Of a DNA stretch of 64,000 bases, positions 34,567 through 42,436 are shown piece by piece. The notes beneath the pieces are model-generated. The model saw only the letters and a list, made by a program, of their open reading frames with translations. It searched no databases and was not told the DNA's origin. Location: contig CACZDV010000002.1 in assembly GCA_902780025.1 (NCBI GenBank), positions 62,001 through 126,000 of the forward strand, written 5' to 3'. This stretch comes from an uncultured Prevotellaceae bacterium. GTDB lineage: Bacteria; Bacteroidota; Bacteroidia; Bacteroidales; Bacteroidaceae. The stretch's first letter is position 1; every line of letters begins with the position of its first letter. The position numbers and the translations under genes were made by a program.

Positions 34567-36114
34567 ATGCTTGTCAAGACGTTCTGTGCTGCTGTCATGG
34601 GTCTTGAAGCCCAGACGGTTACCGTGGAAGTGAACATGGCCCGAGGCACGATGTTCCATCTGACGGGAATGGCCGACGTGCCCGTTCGCGAGAGTATAGA
34701 CCGCATCAAGGCCGCCTTGCAGAATATCGGCTTTAAGTTTCCTACGGCTGAAATCACGGTCAACCTGTCGCCCGCTGACATCAAGAAAGAGGGTTCGGGC
34801 TACGACCTGCCCTTAGCCGTCGGCATCCTTGCCGCCAGCAACAAGGTGAACGGCGATATGCTGTCCAAATATATGCTGGTGGGCGAATTAGGGCTTGACG
34901 GCCGTCTGCAGCCCATCCGCGGTGCATTGCCTATCGCCATTCGTGCCCGTGCCGAACACTACGAAGGACTGATTGTTCCCCAGCAGAACGTCCGCGAGGC
35001 GGCGGTCGTCAACAATCTCCAAATCTATGGGATGGAGAACCTGGGCGACGTCATCAACTTCCTGAACGGCGACACCTCCTATCAGCCTACAGTCATTGAT
35101 ACGCGCCGCGAGTTCTTCGAACAGCAGAACCAGTATGAGCTCGACTTCTCTGACGTCCGCGGACAAGAGAGCGTCAAGCGCGCCCTTGAGGTAGCTGCCG
35201 CCGGTGGTCATAACCTCATCATGATTGGCCCGCCGGGATCGGGCAAGTCGATGCTGGCCAAGCGGCTGCCCAGCATCCTGCCGCCGCTGTCGCTGGCCGA
35301 GAGTCTCGAGACCACGCAGATACACTCTGTGGCCGGCAAACTGAGCCGCGACACCAGCCTCATCTCGCAGCGTCCTTTCCGTGCGCCTCATCACACCATC
35401 TCGCAGGTGGCCCTCGTCGGAGGTGGTCAGAATCCGCAGCCTGGTGAAATCAGTCTGGCCCACAACGGGGTTCTCTTCCTTGATGAGCTACCCGAGCTGT
35501 CGCGTACAGTCCTTGAAGTACTTCGCCAGCCCCTCGAAGACCGTAAGATCAGTATCAGCCGGGCCAAGTACAACGTGGAGTACCCCTGCTCGTTCATGCT
35601 CATCGCCTCCATGAACCCCTGTCCCTGCGGCTACTACGGCGACCCCACCCATCATTGCGTTTGCACCCCAGGACAGATTCAGCGCTACATGAACAAAATC
35701 AGCGGCCCCCTACTCGACCGCATTGACCTGCATTGCGAAATTTCAAATGTACCCTTCTCAGAATTGAGCAAAATGAAGGCTGGAGAACCGAGCGAGAAGA
35801 TACGTGAGAGGGTTATCAAGGCACGTCAAATCCAAGAAACTCGCTTCAAAGATTTCAAAGGTATTCATTGTAATGCTCAAATGACGGAACGAATGCTTCA
35901 TCAGTTCGCTGAGCCTGATGCAGCATCTATGGATATGCTTCGTATGGCTATGGAAAGACTAAAACTATCCGCAAGAGCATACAGCCGCATATTAAAGGTC
36001 GCAAGAACCATTGCCGACTTGGATAATTCTGAGAATGTTCAGTCACAGCACATCGCCGAGGCCATCGGCTATCGTAGTCTGGACAGGGGTGACTGGGCTG
36101 AGCGCGGAATTTAA
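34567..36114 (+). CDS. comM: YifB/ComM family Mg-chelatase-like AAA+ ATPase
   Basis: 515 residues in the standard order. The ChlI-type N-terminal domain (about 1-165, ETPVRESIDRIKAAL-like DVPVRESIDRIKAAL) is followed by the AAA+ core with Walker A GPPGSGKSM near residue 221, Walker B VLFLDELPEL, and the C-terminal domain with the CPCGYYGD cysteine motif and SARAYSRILKVARTIADL. ComM is a hexameric branch-migration helicase that extends integration of transforming DNA. It follows the TlpA-like gene by 11 bases. Codon use changes in the last third (35700-36000) to more A/T, which may reflect recombination. Confidence 0.92.
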   Translation: MLVKTFCAAVMGLEAQTVTVEVNMARGTMFHLTGMADVPVRESIDRIKAALQNIGFKFPTAEITVNLSPADIKKEGSGYDLPLAVGILAASNKVNGDMLSKYMLVGELGLDGRLQPIRGALPIAIRARAEHYEGLIVPQQNVREAAVVNNLQIYGMENLGDVINFLNGDTSYQPTVIDTRREFFEQQNQYELDFSDVRGQESVKRALEVAAAGGHNLIMIGPPGSGKSMLAKRLPSILPPLSLAESLETTQIHSVAGKLSRDTSLISQRPFRAPHHTISQVALVGGGQNPQPGEISLAHNGVLFLDELPELSRTVLEVLRQPLEDRKISISRAKYNVEYPCSFMLIASMNPCPCGYYGDPTHHCVCTPGQIQRYMNKISGPLLDRIDLHCEISNVPFSELSKMKAGEPSEKIRERVIKARQIQETRFKDFKGIHCNAQMTERMLHQFAEPDAASMDMLRMAMERLKLSARAYSRILKVARTIADLDNSENVQSQHIAEAIGYRSLDRGDWAERGI

Positions 36115-36650
36115 CCGCTTGTGTTTGGAACACCCCCGCTACCCGGCACCTACAGACCTGCTACCTAGTACCTACAGGCTCGCTACCTGCCGGGTAGCGC
36201 CCCTTTACCCGGCACCAAACTCCACCTTTGGTCGGACTAAACTACCCCCTTTAGTCCGACCAAACCCACAAGAAATATATAGCCCTGCTATATAGCCTCT
36301 TTACCATCACCAAGTGACCCTTAACGAAGACGAAGAGGCTTCTCCTTTTATATTTCTATCGACACCTCCCGTCAGACATTTAAATCATTGATTATCAAAC
36401 GTTCCACGTTACTTAGACCTCCCGTCAGACCTCCCATCCCTCCTCCCTTCTGACCTCCCGTCACACCTCATTAAGAAGTGAAAGCGAGAACCTTCGAGGG
36501 GGATTGGACGGGACCTCTACGGGAGGTTTCAGCGAGAAACCTCCCGTCCCCAAATCCTCTGTACATCGGCGTTTCAGAAGAAAACGGGAGGTTGGGAGGT
36601 CTTTATGCGACATCTGTGTAAAATCGTCCATCCGTCAATTATTTCGCCCT
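36115..36650. repeat. Noncoding strip of inverted and direct repeats
   Basis: About 540 bases without a gene. It contains a perfect 11-bp inverted repeat (GCTACCCGGCA 36138-36148 and 36188-36198) and a perfect 15-bp inverted repeat (TTTGGTCGGACTAAA 36227-36241 and 36250-36264). A GACCTCCCGTCAGACC-type unit is repeated directly at about 36363, 36416 and 36451, then in alternating orientation near 36508, 36538 and 36582. Such RNA would fold extensively. I see no promoter until 36656. Confidence 0.7.
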
Positions 36651-36655
36651 TTTTC

Positions 36656-36686
36656 TTGGAACTATCAGAAAAAGTTACTAAATTTG
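36656..36686 (+). promoter_or_regulatory. Promoter of the antitoxin-toxin pair
   Basis: TTG (36656-36658), 20 bases, TAAATTTG (36679-36686), 26 bases before the antitoxin start. Confidence 0.7.
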
Positions 36687-36711
36687 CAGCAAACTTATAA
36701 CACTCAAATTT

Positions 36712-36918
36712 ATGCAAACGATATCAACAATAGAAAACGTACAACTGACACTGCCAAATGCAGACATCAGTTTTCTGCGTACCATATCGAAAAAGATGGG
36801 ATGGTCACTTAAGCTACAGCGAAAAAGTGGTATAGAAAAAGGCCTGGAGGACATCCGCAAAGGCAACGTCTTTCATGCCAAGAATTCTGAAGACCTGATA
36901 AAGCAAATCTTGGGTTAA
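36712..36918 (+). CDS. Type II antitoxin, RelB/DinJ-like
   Basis: 68 residues. The beta-strand-helix start (VQLTLPNADISFLRTISKKMGW) and the C-terminal GLEDIRKGNVFHAKNSEDLIKQIL match small antitoxins that precede YafQ/RelE-type toxins in Bacteroidetes. It lies 3 bases before the toxin gene and shares its promoter. Antitoxins of this kind bind the toxin and repress their own promoter. The partner toxin here is truncated, so this antitoxin is probably an orphan. Confidence 0.8.
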   Translation: MQTISTIENVQLTLPNADISFLRTISKKMGWSLKLQRKSGIEKGLEDIRKGNVFHAKNSEDLIKQILG

Positions 36919-36921
36919 GAT

Positions 36922-37137
36922 ATGTACGAAGTCATCTATACTGGCCAGTTCAAGAAATCGTTGAAGCTGTGCGTTCGTCGTGGTCTGGACGTTCAGACCT
37001 TTACAACCGTGCTTGATATTCTGCAAGAAAAGGGCCAGTTGCCAGCTATATACCGTCCACACAAATTAACAGGCAAGTATAAGGGATGCTGGGAATTACA
37101 GTCGTTTTTTGCACGCCTACCGAGAGAGGAATGCTAA
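36922..37137 (+). pseudogene. YafQ/RelE-like toxin, truncated by a palindromic element
   Basis: 71 codons. The first 62 follow the YafQ family (MYEVIYTGQFKKSLKLC, LPAIYRPHKLTGKYKGCWE). Where relatives continue with a conserved His, an Asp-Trp and the catalytic C-terminal His, this frame enters a palindromic repeat at about 37104 and ends FFARLPREEC. About 30 C-terminal residues, including the catalytic ones, are lost, and no remnant is seen after the element. The toxin should be inactive. Confidence 0.8.
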
Positions 37138-37249
37138 CTATGCCAGTTAACGATGCTATATAGGTTAGTTAGCCTGTCTATATGGGTTAGTTAGCCTGTC
37201 TATATGGGTCAGTTAGCCTGGCGGTCACACGGTCACAGCTGTGACCGTG
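37104..37249. repeat. Dispersed palindromic element, copy 2 (inverted relative to copy 1)
   Basis: Begins TTTTTTGCACGCCTACCGAG and continues through GGAATGCTAACTA and GATGCTATAT, matching the reverse complement of 17350-17418. It holds one more copy of the 22-base unit GTTAGTTAGCCTGTCTATAT than copy 1. It ends in a near-perfect palindrome, CGGTCACACGGTCACAG / CTGTGACCGTGACCG (37222-37252 area). Confidence 0.75.
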
Positions 37250-37339
37250 ACCGTTTGAAAGACTTTTGATTCCTTTGAATCCAGGTGGCGTTCTCTAAAT
37301 TGTTTTCCCGCATAAGGATCAATACTCAACAAATTATCA

Positions 37340-37368
37340 GCCGAAAGTTTTGTGCTTTCGGCTTTTTT
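37340..37368 (+). terminator. Intrinsic terminator before the CotH gene
   Basis: GCCGAAAG (37340-37347), 7-base loop, CTTTCGGC (37355-37362), then TTTTTT. It closes the antitoxin-toxin unit and lies 4 bases before the next -7 box. Confidence 0.85.
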
Positions 37369-37371
37369 CTA

Positions 37372-37379
37372 TACCTTTG
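37372..37379 (+). promoter_or_regulatory. Promoter -7 box of the CotH gene
   Basis: TACCTTTG directly after the terminator. The -33 region lies inside the terminator hairpin. Confidence 0.65.
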
Positions 37380-37380
37380 C

Positions 37381-37408
37381 GGTCGATTTTCCCAAAAGAA
37401 AATCGACC
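37381..37408. promoter_or_regulatory. Perfect 11-bp inverted repeat at the CotH transcription start
   Basis: GGTCGATTTTC (37381-37391), 6 bases, GAAAATCGACC (37398-37408). It spans the predicted start of transcription, so it could be a repressor operator or a stabilising 5' hairpin. Confidence 0.55.
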
Positions 37409-37436
37409 TGTTATAATAAGGTGTACCAATACGAAG

Positions 37437-39083
37437 ATGAAATTAAGAGGTTTGCTGTTTCTGCTGTTTTCACTCGGGGCGTTGCCTGCGAGTACTCAGT
37501 TGCTGTTTAACAGCACACCTGTAGCCTTCGACAAGACGACGGACACATGGTTGGCGACGGTGGCACCCGAGACGTTTGGCACGAGCAAGACTGCCGAGGT
37601 GTCAATGGCGGAAGGTTGTCGGTGGGAGCAGCTGATGATTGACGGTCAGACGGCAAACCACCCTATTGTGTTTGGCGATGTGAGCGCTACGAGCAGCTAT
37701 GACGTGACCTATACCCTCAACGGCCAGGAGTACTGCGAGAAGCTGATGTTCACCTACCTGCCCGTAGTGCGACTGACAGGGCAGTTTGGCTATGAATATG
37801 CTCCAGCAGCGGTAGAGGTGTCTACGCCCGACGGCGGCTATCAACTGATGGCTGCGGAAATCAGATGGCGAGGGGGCTCTACCAATGACATCGACAAGCA
37901 CAAGAGGAACTACAAAGTCAAGCTGAAGGATGCTGACGGCGACGACATGAACCGCTCGTTCTTCTCGCTGCGTAGTGATAACGTGTGGATTCTTGATGCC
38001 GGACAGGTCGATATGTTCCGCATGCGAAACATCATTGCCGCTGAACTATGGAACGATTTCGCACGGAAACCTTATTACTCACAAGACGTCTACACCGCCA
38101 CCAGGGGAAAGGTCGTAGAGCTGTTTCTCAACAACGAGTATCAGGGCATCTATAATATGTGTGAGCCCATAGACCGCAAGCAGGTGGCTGTCAAGAAATA
38201 CGACAAGGAGACTGGTGCGATTCACGGGGGCCTCTGGAAGTCGACGGGATGGGGTATCTCCACTTTCTGGGAAATGCCGCCACCCTATGACAACACGCAG
38301 GCTGTCTGGGACGTTTTCGAACTGAAATATCCTAAGATTGATGACCTGTGCCCTTCTGACTGGTCGACGCTCTACGATGCCATCCATTTCGTGGTGACAT
38401 CGTCGGACAAGGACTTCTGCGACCATATTGCCGAGGTCATCGACCTGCCCGTCTTCATCGACTACCATATCTTCGCAAACGTGCTCAATGCCATTGACAT
38501 CTGCGGGAAGAACCTCTACTGGGCTGTGTACGACAAGGAGGAGAGCCGGAAAATCACTCCCGTCATGTGGGACCTGGACTGTACCGTAGGCCAGAACTAT
38601 GTAGACAGCCTGCCGCGTCCTGACTATGTTCACTACACCTATCCGCCCTCACCCCTGATATACATTGACTGGAGGCTCCAGCTGCTGAACCCCGACGGCT
38701 TCCTGCAAACCGTTGCCGACCGCTACCGACAGCTGAGAACCGAGGGCGCACTCCAGACCGACAGCCTGAAAGGCCGTTACCGTCGCTACTATCATCTGGT
38801 ACACAGTTGTGGGGCCGACTTACGCGAGGAGCATCGATGGAGTGGCGATACCGACATTACCGGCCTCGACCTGAACTTTGCAGAGGAGATTGCTTACATC
38901 GAGGACTGGTTAGAGCACCGTCTGCCGTTGCTCGATGTTTACTTTGCCGACCCAACCACTGTTAAGGACGTGACGGGAGAACGCAACGTCGCAGAGCCGG
39001 AATACTACAACCTGGCAGGACAAAAAGTCAGCGCCCAATATCAGGGAATCATCATCGCGAGGGGCAGGAAAAGTCTGAGGTAG
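37437..39083 (+). CDS. CotH kinase-like family secreted protein
   Basis: 548 residues from ATG 37437; the frame extends upstream only through the promoter. A signal peptide (about 1-20) is followed by a beta-rich domain (about 25-120) and the CotH-like kinase domain (about 125-490): RWRGGSTNDIDKHKRNYKVK, VDMFRMRNIIAAELW, VELFLNNEYQGIYNMCEPIDR (key part EYQGIYNM), and the metal-binding WDLDCTVGQNY. CotH proteins are atypical kinases that phosphorylate secreted proteins in spore formers. In Bacteroidetes they are secreted and of unknown target. The C-terminus has the shared tag (YNLAGQKV ... GIIIARGRK). Confidence 0.85.
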   Translation: MKLRGLLFLLFSLGALPASTQLLFNSTPVAFDKTTDTWLATVAPETFGTSKTAEVSMAEGCRWEQLMIDGQTANHPIVFGDVSATSSYDVTYTLNGQEYCEKLMFTYLPVVRLTGQFGYEYAPAAVEVSTPDGGYQLMAAEIRWRGGSTNDIDKHKRNYKVKLKDADGDDMNRSFFSLRSDNVWILDAGQVDMFRMRNIIAAELWNDFARKPYYSQDVYTATRGKVVELFLNNEYQGIYNMCEPIDRKQVAVKKYDKETGAIHGGLWKSTGWGISTFWEMPPPYDNTQAVWDVFELKYPKIDDLCPSDWSTLYDAIHFVVTSSDKDFCDHIAEVIDLPVFIDYHIFANVLNAIDICGKNLYWAVYDKEESRKITPVMWDLDCTVGQNYVDSLPRPDYVHYTYPPSPLIYIDWRLQLLNPDGFLQTVADRYRQLRTEGALQTDSLKGRYRRYYHLVHSCGADLREEHRWSGDTDITGLDLNFAEEIAYIEDWLEHRLPLLDVYFADPTTVKDVTGERNVAEPEYYNLAGQKVSAQYQGIIIARGRKSLR

Positions 39084-39140
39084 TCGACTGGCCTTCAACT
39101 AATTTTTGATGTTTTCTTCGTTTTGTTGCTTATTTTTTAG

Positions 39141-39148
39141 TAATTTTG
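39141..39148 (+). promoter_or_regulatory. Promoter -7 box of the SGNH-MBOAT operon
   Basis: TAATTTTG, 23 bases before the SGNH start codon. Confidence 0.65.
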
Positions 39149-39171
39149 CAGCCTTGTAAGTTGTTTGGCGA

Positions 39172-39969
39172 ATGAAGCAATTGTTTGTTCTGGCTTGGTT
39201 GATGTTGTGCTCGTTGGCGGGAGGTGCCGACGAGCCAGTAAACGTGGTCATCCTGGGCGACTCGAACACGTGGATAGGAGGCGACAGGTGTGACCAACCA
39301 CAAGGGTGGAACAAATGGTTCAAGGATGACTTCGCACCAACGACCTGCCGCAGCTACGCCCGTAGCGGAGCCACATGGACGAACACCGTGCGAACGAAAC
39401 GGAACACGGCTGAGAACACGGGCAAGCTGGGCGACGACAACGTGATTTACAACCAGGTGTGCCGACTGAAAGAAGCTGTTGACAGCGGGACACAGGCGAT
39501 GCCGCAACTGATACTGGTGATGGCGGGGACAAACGACCTGTGGTTTATGAAGCAGCGACCGAAGGTGCTGGGTATGACTGCAGAGAAGGCCTTTGCCGAA
39601 CCTGACAGCATGATGATACGGCGTCCTGTCAACCGAGTGCTGACGTTGGCAGAGGCGGTGTGCTACAACTGCCGCCTGCTGAAGGCTGCGTTCCCCAAGG
39701 CGCACATCGTGTTGCTGACTCCCATGCAGTCGACGAAGATTAAGTCCAGCCAATTGGAACAGGCAGCAACAATCATCGAGGAATGTGGCGAACGGTTAGG
39801 TGCCAGCGTTATCCGCACCGACAGCGAGGGCTGTGTACGTCGTTCAGAGGAGCTGCAGAGCTTTCGGCTGACACGCGATGGCGTCCACACTAACGAGGAG
39901 GGTGCACAATGTGTCGGCAGTCTGGTAACGGAAAAGATAAGGAGGATGAGGGCTGATGGTATTTTCTGA
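39172..39969 (+). CDS. Secreted SGNH/GDSL hydrolase
   Basis: 265 residues with a signal peptide (about 1-18). SGNH blocks are visible: VVILGDSNTWIGG (block I serine), VMAGTNDLWF (block III Asn) and RDGVHTNEEGAQ (block V Asp and His). Such enzymes act as esterases or acetyltransferases on carbohydrates. The gene overlaps the MBOAT gene by 14 bases and heads an operon with two AlgJ-like proteins. That suggests transfer or removal of O-acetyl groups on an exported polysaccharide. Confidence 0.87.
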   Translation: MKQLFVLAWLMLCSLAGGADEPVNVVILGDSNTWIGGDRCDQPQGWNKWFKDDFAPTTCRSYARSGATWTNTVRTKRNTAENTGKLGDDNVIYNQVCRLKEAVDSGTQAMPQLILVMAGTNDLWFMKQRPKVLGMTAEKAFAEPDSMMIRRPVNRVLTLAEAVCYNCRLLKAAFPKAHIVLLTPMQSTKIKSSQLEQAATIIEECGERLGASVIRTDSEGCVRRSEELQSFRLTRDGVHTNEEGAQCVGSLVTEKIRRMRADGIF

Positions 39970-41422
39970 TTTGTTCTTCCTCTTCGTGTTCCTGCCGCTT
40001 TTCGGCTTGAGCTACCTGCTGGCCGGATGGGCGGACAAGCAGTTGACAACTGACGGCGGGGCTTGCTGCCAGACGGCGAAGAATGCGGTGCTGGTGATGT
40101 TCTCGCTCATCTTCTATGCATGGGGAGAGCCAGTCTACGTGTTCCTGATGCTGGTATGTGTCGTGTTGAACTACTTGGCAGGACGAGGCATCGGCAGTCT
40201 GGAAGGTGGCGGACGACGATGGGCACTCATTGCCGGACTGGCGGCGAACATCGCGATACTGAGTACGTTCAAGTATCTCAGCTTCTTTGCGCAGGTGTTG
40301 GGCGACATCGGCATCGAGGTGGCCGACCCGAAGATCTCGCTGCCCATCGGCATCAGCTTCTATACGTTCCAAAGCATCTCCTACCTCATCGATGTCTATC
40401 GCCGCGAGGCTCCCGTGCAGCGGCATTTCGGAGGACTGCTGCTTTATATCTCGATGTTCCCGCAGCTGATAGCTGGTCCTATTGTGCGCTACAACACGGT
40501 GGCCCGCGAAATCAGCGACCGCCAGGTAACCGCTTCCGATGTGGCCGACGGCGTCTATCGCTTTATGCGAGGACTGGGCAAGAAGGTGGTGCTGGCCAAC
40601 CAGCTGTCGGAAATCTCAGACCTGTTCCTGTCGGGCAACCTGACAGAGCTGACGACTACAGGTGCGTGGGTGGGCATCGTGGCCTTCACGCTGCAGATAT
40701 ACTTCGACTTCTCGGGCTACTCGGATATGGCCATCGGACTGGGGCGCTGCTTAGGGTTCCACTTCAACGAGAACTTCCGTCACCCCTACTGCTGTTCGTC
40801 CATCACCGACTTCTGGAGGCGGTGGCATATCTCGCTGGGCAGCTTTTTCCGCGACTACGTCTATATCCCCATGGGTGGTAACCGTCGGCACCAGGCCGTG
40901 AACATCCTGGTGGTGTGGTTCCTGACGGGTATGTGGCACGGGGCCTCGTGGAACTTCATCATCTGGGGCGTTTACTTCGGCGTGATTGTCATGTTGGAGA
41001 AGTACACCATCCTGCGGATTCCCTGTAGTTCTTCACTTTCCAATCTTCTGACCTCTCCACTTCTTCACCTTTATAGTCTGTTGTTGGTCGTCATCGGATG
41101 GGGCATTTTCTATTTCGATGACAGTAGCCGTATGATGCAGTTCTTCGAGGTGTTCTTCGGACAGACGGAGACGCTGCATGACTATGTGACTATAACGGCA
41201 TTGACCGATAACTGCTGGCTCTGGGTAATCGCCCTGCTTCTGTGTATGCCGATACGCAGCGAGGGGGCACGGCTGTTGCAGCGCATGACCAGCGACGAAG
41301 GCAGCCTGCGGCCTGCCCTGACATTTGCCGTCAGACTGACGGTCTCGGTGGTGCTGTTGGTGCTCAGCGTGGCCCTGTTAGTAGGTGCCACAAACAATGC
41401 GTTTATTTACACAAGATTCTAA
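39956..41422 (+). CDS. MBOAT family O-acyltransferase (AlgI-like)
   Basis: 488 residues and about ten membrane segments. The family core includes LPIGISFYTFQSISYLIDVYRR (key part GISFYTFQ), FSGYSDMAIGLGRCLGFHFNENF (key part SGYSDMAIG), FWRRWHISLG and the catalytic His in MWHGASWNFIIWG. AlgI/DltB-type proteins pass acyl groups across the membrane to periplasmic acetyltransferases such as AlgJ/AlgX. Two AlgJ-like genes follow directly. A heptameric repeat tract (41028-41075) encodes SSSLSNLLTSPLLHLYS inside the protein, in frame, between two membrane segments. Confidence 0.92.
   Translation: MVFSDLFFLFVFLPLFGLSYLLAGWADKQLTTDGGACCQTAKNAVLVMFSLIFYAWGEPVYVFLMLVCVVLNYLAGRGIGSLEGGGRRWALIAGLAANIAILSTFKYLSFFAQVLGDIGIEVADPKISLPIGISFYTFQSISYLIDVYRREAPVQRHFGGLLLYISMFPQLIAGPIVRYNTVAREISDRQVTASDVADGVYRFMRGLGKKVVLANQLSEISDLFLSGNLTELTTTGAWVGIVAFTLQIYFDFSGYSDMAIGLGRCLGFHFNENFRHPYCCSSITDFWRRWHISLGSFFRDYVYIPMGGNRRHQAVNILVVWFLTGMWHGASWNFIIWGVYFGVIVMLEKYTILRIPCSSSLSNLLTSPLLHLYSLLLVVIGWGIFYFDDSSRMMQFFEVFFGQTETLHDYVTITALTDNCWLWVIALLLCMPIRSEGARLLQRMTSDEGSLRPALTFAVRLTVSVVLLVLSVALLVGATNNAFIYTRF
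41028..41075. repeat. Degenerate heptamer tract inside the MBOAT gene
   Basis: About six imperfect 7-base units (CTTCACT, TTCCAAT, CTTCTGA and similar) with pyrimidine-only runs unlike the surrounding codons; the reading frame stays open. Confidence 0.5.
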
Positions 41423-41428
41423 GAAAAA

Positions 41429-42436
41429 GTGAAACGAAACCTACTGATACTTCTCATCACAGCGCTGACAGCCAGCACGACCGACGGCCAGACGGCGCGG
41501 CGCGTACGCAACGGCATCATCCTGGTGGACACAGGACGTACCGTCAGAGCCATTGAGCCCTACAAAGGCACGACGGACGATGTGGCTGCCTATGCCGCTG
41601 TGGTCAACAAGTACAAGCAGCTGTTTCCTGAGCTGAACGTCTACTGCATGGTCATCCCCAATGCCGTAGCCTACTATTGTCCAGACTCCGTACGTTCGTG
41701 GACACAGGCAGAACGGCCCGTCATCAACAGCCTGATGAAGCGGCTGTCGGCAGAAGTCAAATGGGTAGACATCTACGATACGCTGCAGGCACACGTGGCT
41801 GAACCTATCTACTCACGCACCGACCATCATTGGTCGCCCCTGGGGGCCTACTATGCTTCACAGGAGTTTGCCCGTGTGGCGGGTGTCGTGTTTCCACCAC
41901 TCAGGGACTACGAGCGACGAGTCATCCGCGACTATGTGGGCAGTATGTTCAACTTCTCGCGTGACAATGCCGTCAAGCAGGCTCCAGAGGAGTTTGTGTA
42001 CTACGTTCCTCGTACAGCGTTTCGTGCCTCGCGCATCAACTATCGTAACGTGACTATCGGCAAAGGCCGTCGTCGCCGCACGGTGCTCACTGCTTCAGAA
42101 CCCGAGGAGTTTGACTTCTTCCGTCCCTACAGCGACGGCGACGGTGCCGCCTATTGTGTCTTCATGGGCGGCGACTTGAACACCACCACCGTCACCACCG
42201 ACGTTGCAGGCGGACGGCGGCTGCTGATCCTGAAGGACAGCTACGGCAATGCCCTGCCGCCCTACCTCTTTGCTGCCTTCGAGCAGATACACGTCGTAGA
42301 CTGTCGCTACTTCCTGCAGAACATCGGCAGCTACATCAGTCGCAACGGTATCACCGACCTGCTGTTTGCCAATAACCTGATACACGCCTCGATGTCCAAA
42401 ATCAGTCAGAACTACCAGCGATTCCTCACACAATGA
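41429..42436 (+). CDS. AlgJ/DHHW-like periplasmic acetyltransferase, paralogue 1
   Basis: 335 residues from GTG 41429, 7 bases after the MBOAT stop, with a signal peptide (about 1-20). The SGNH-like catalytic elements of AlgJ/AlgX are visible: RTDHHWSPLGAYYA, giving the Asp-His pair, and LILKDSYGNALPPYL, giving the serine. It should transfer acetyl groups delivered by the MBOAT protein onto a glycan. It closely resembles the next protein in the region TDHHW to FVYYVP but lacks the N-terminal DHHW-family extension. The stop overlaps the next start by 4 bases. Confidence 0.85.
   Translation: MKRNLLILLITALTASTTDGQTARRVRNGIILVDTGRTVRAIEPYKGTTDDVAAYAAVVNKYKQLFPELNVYCMVIPNAVAYYCPDSVRSWTQAERPVINSLMKRLSAEVKWVDIYDTLQAHVAEPIYSRTDHHWSPLGAYYASQEFARVAGVVFPPLRDYERRVIRDYVGSMFNFSRDNAVKQAPEEFVYYVPRTAFRASRINYRNVTIGKGRRRRTVLTASEPEEFDFFRPYSDGDGAAYCVFMGGDLNTTTVTTDVAGGRRLLILKDSYGNALPPYLFAAFEQIHVVDCRYFLQNIGSYISRNGITDLLFANNLIHASMSKISQNYQRFLTQ

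Noticed and set aside
37130-37215. CRISPR-like array
   Set aside because: The 22-base units are contiguous without spacers and belong to the palindromic element.
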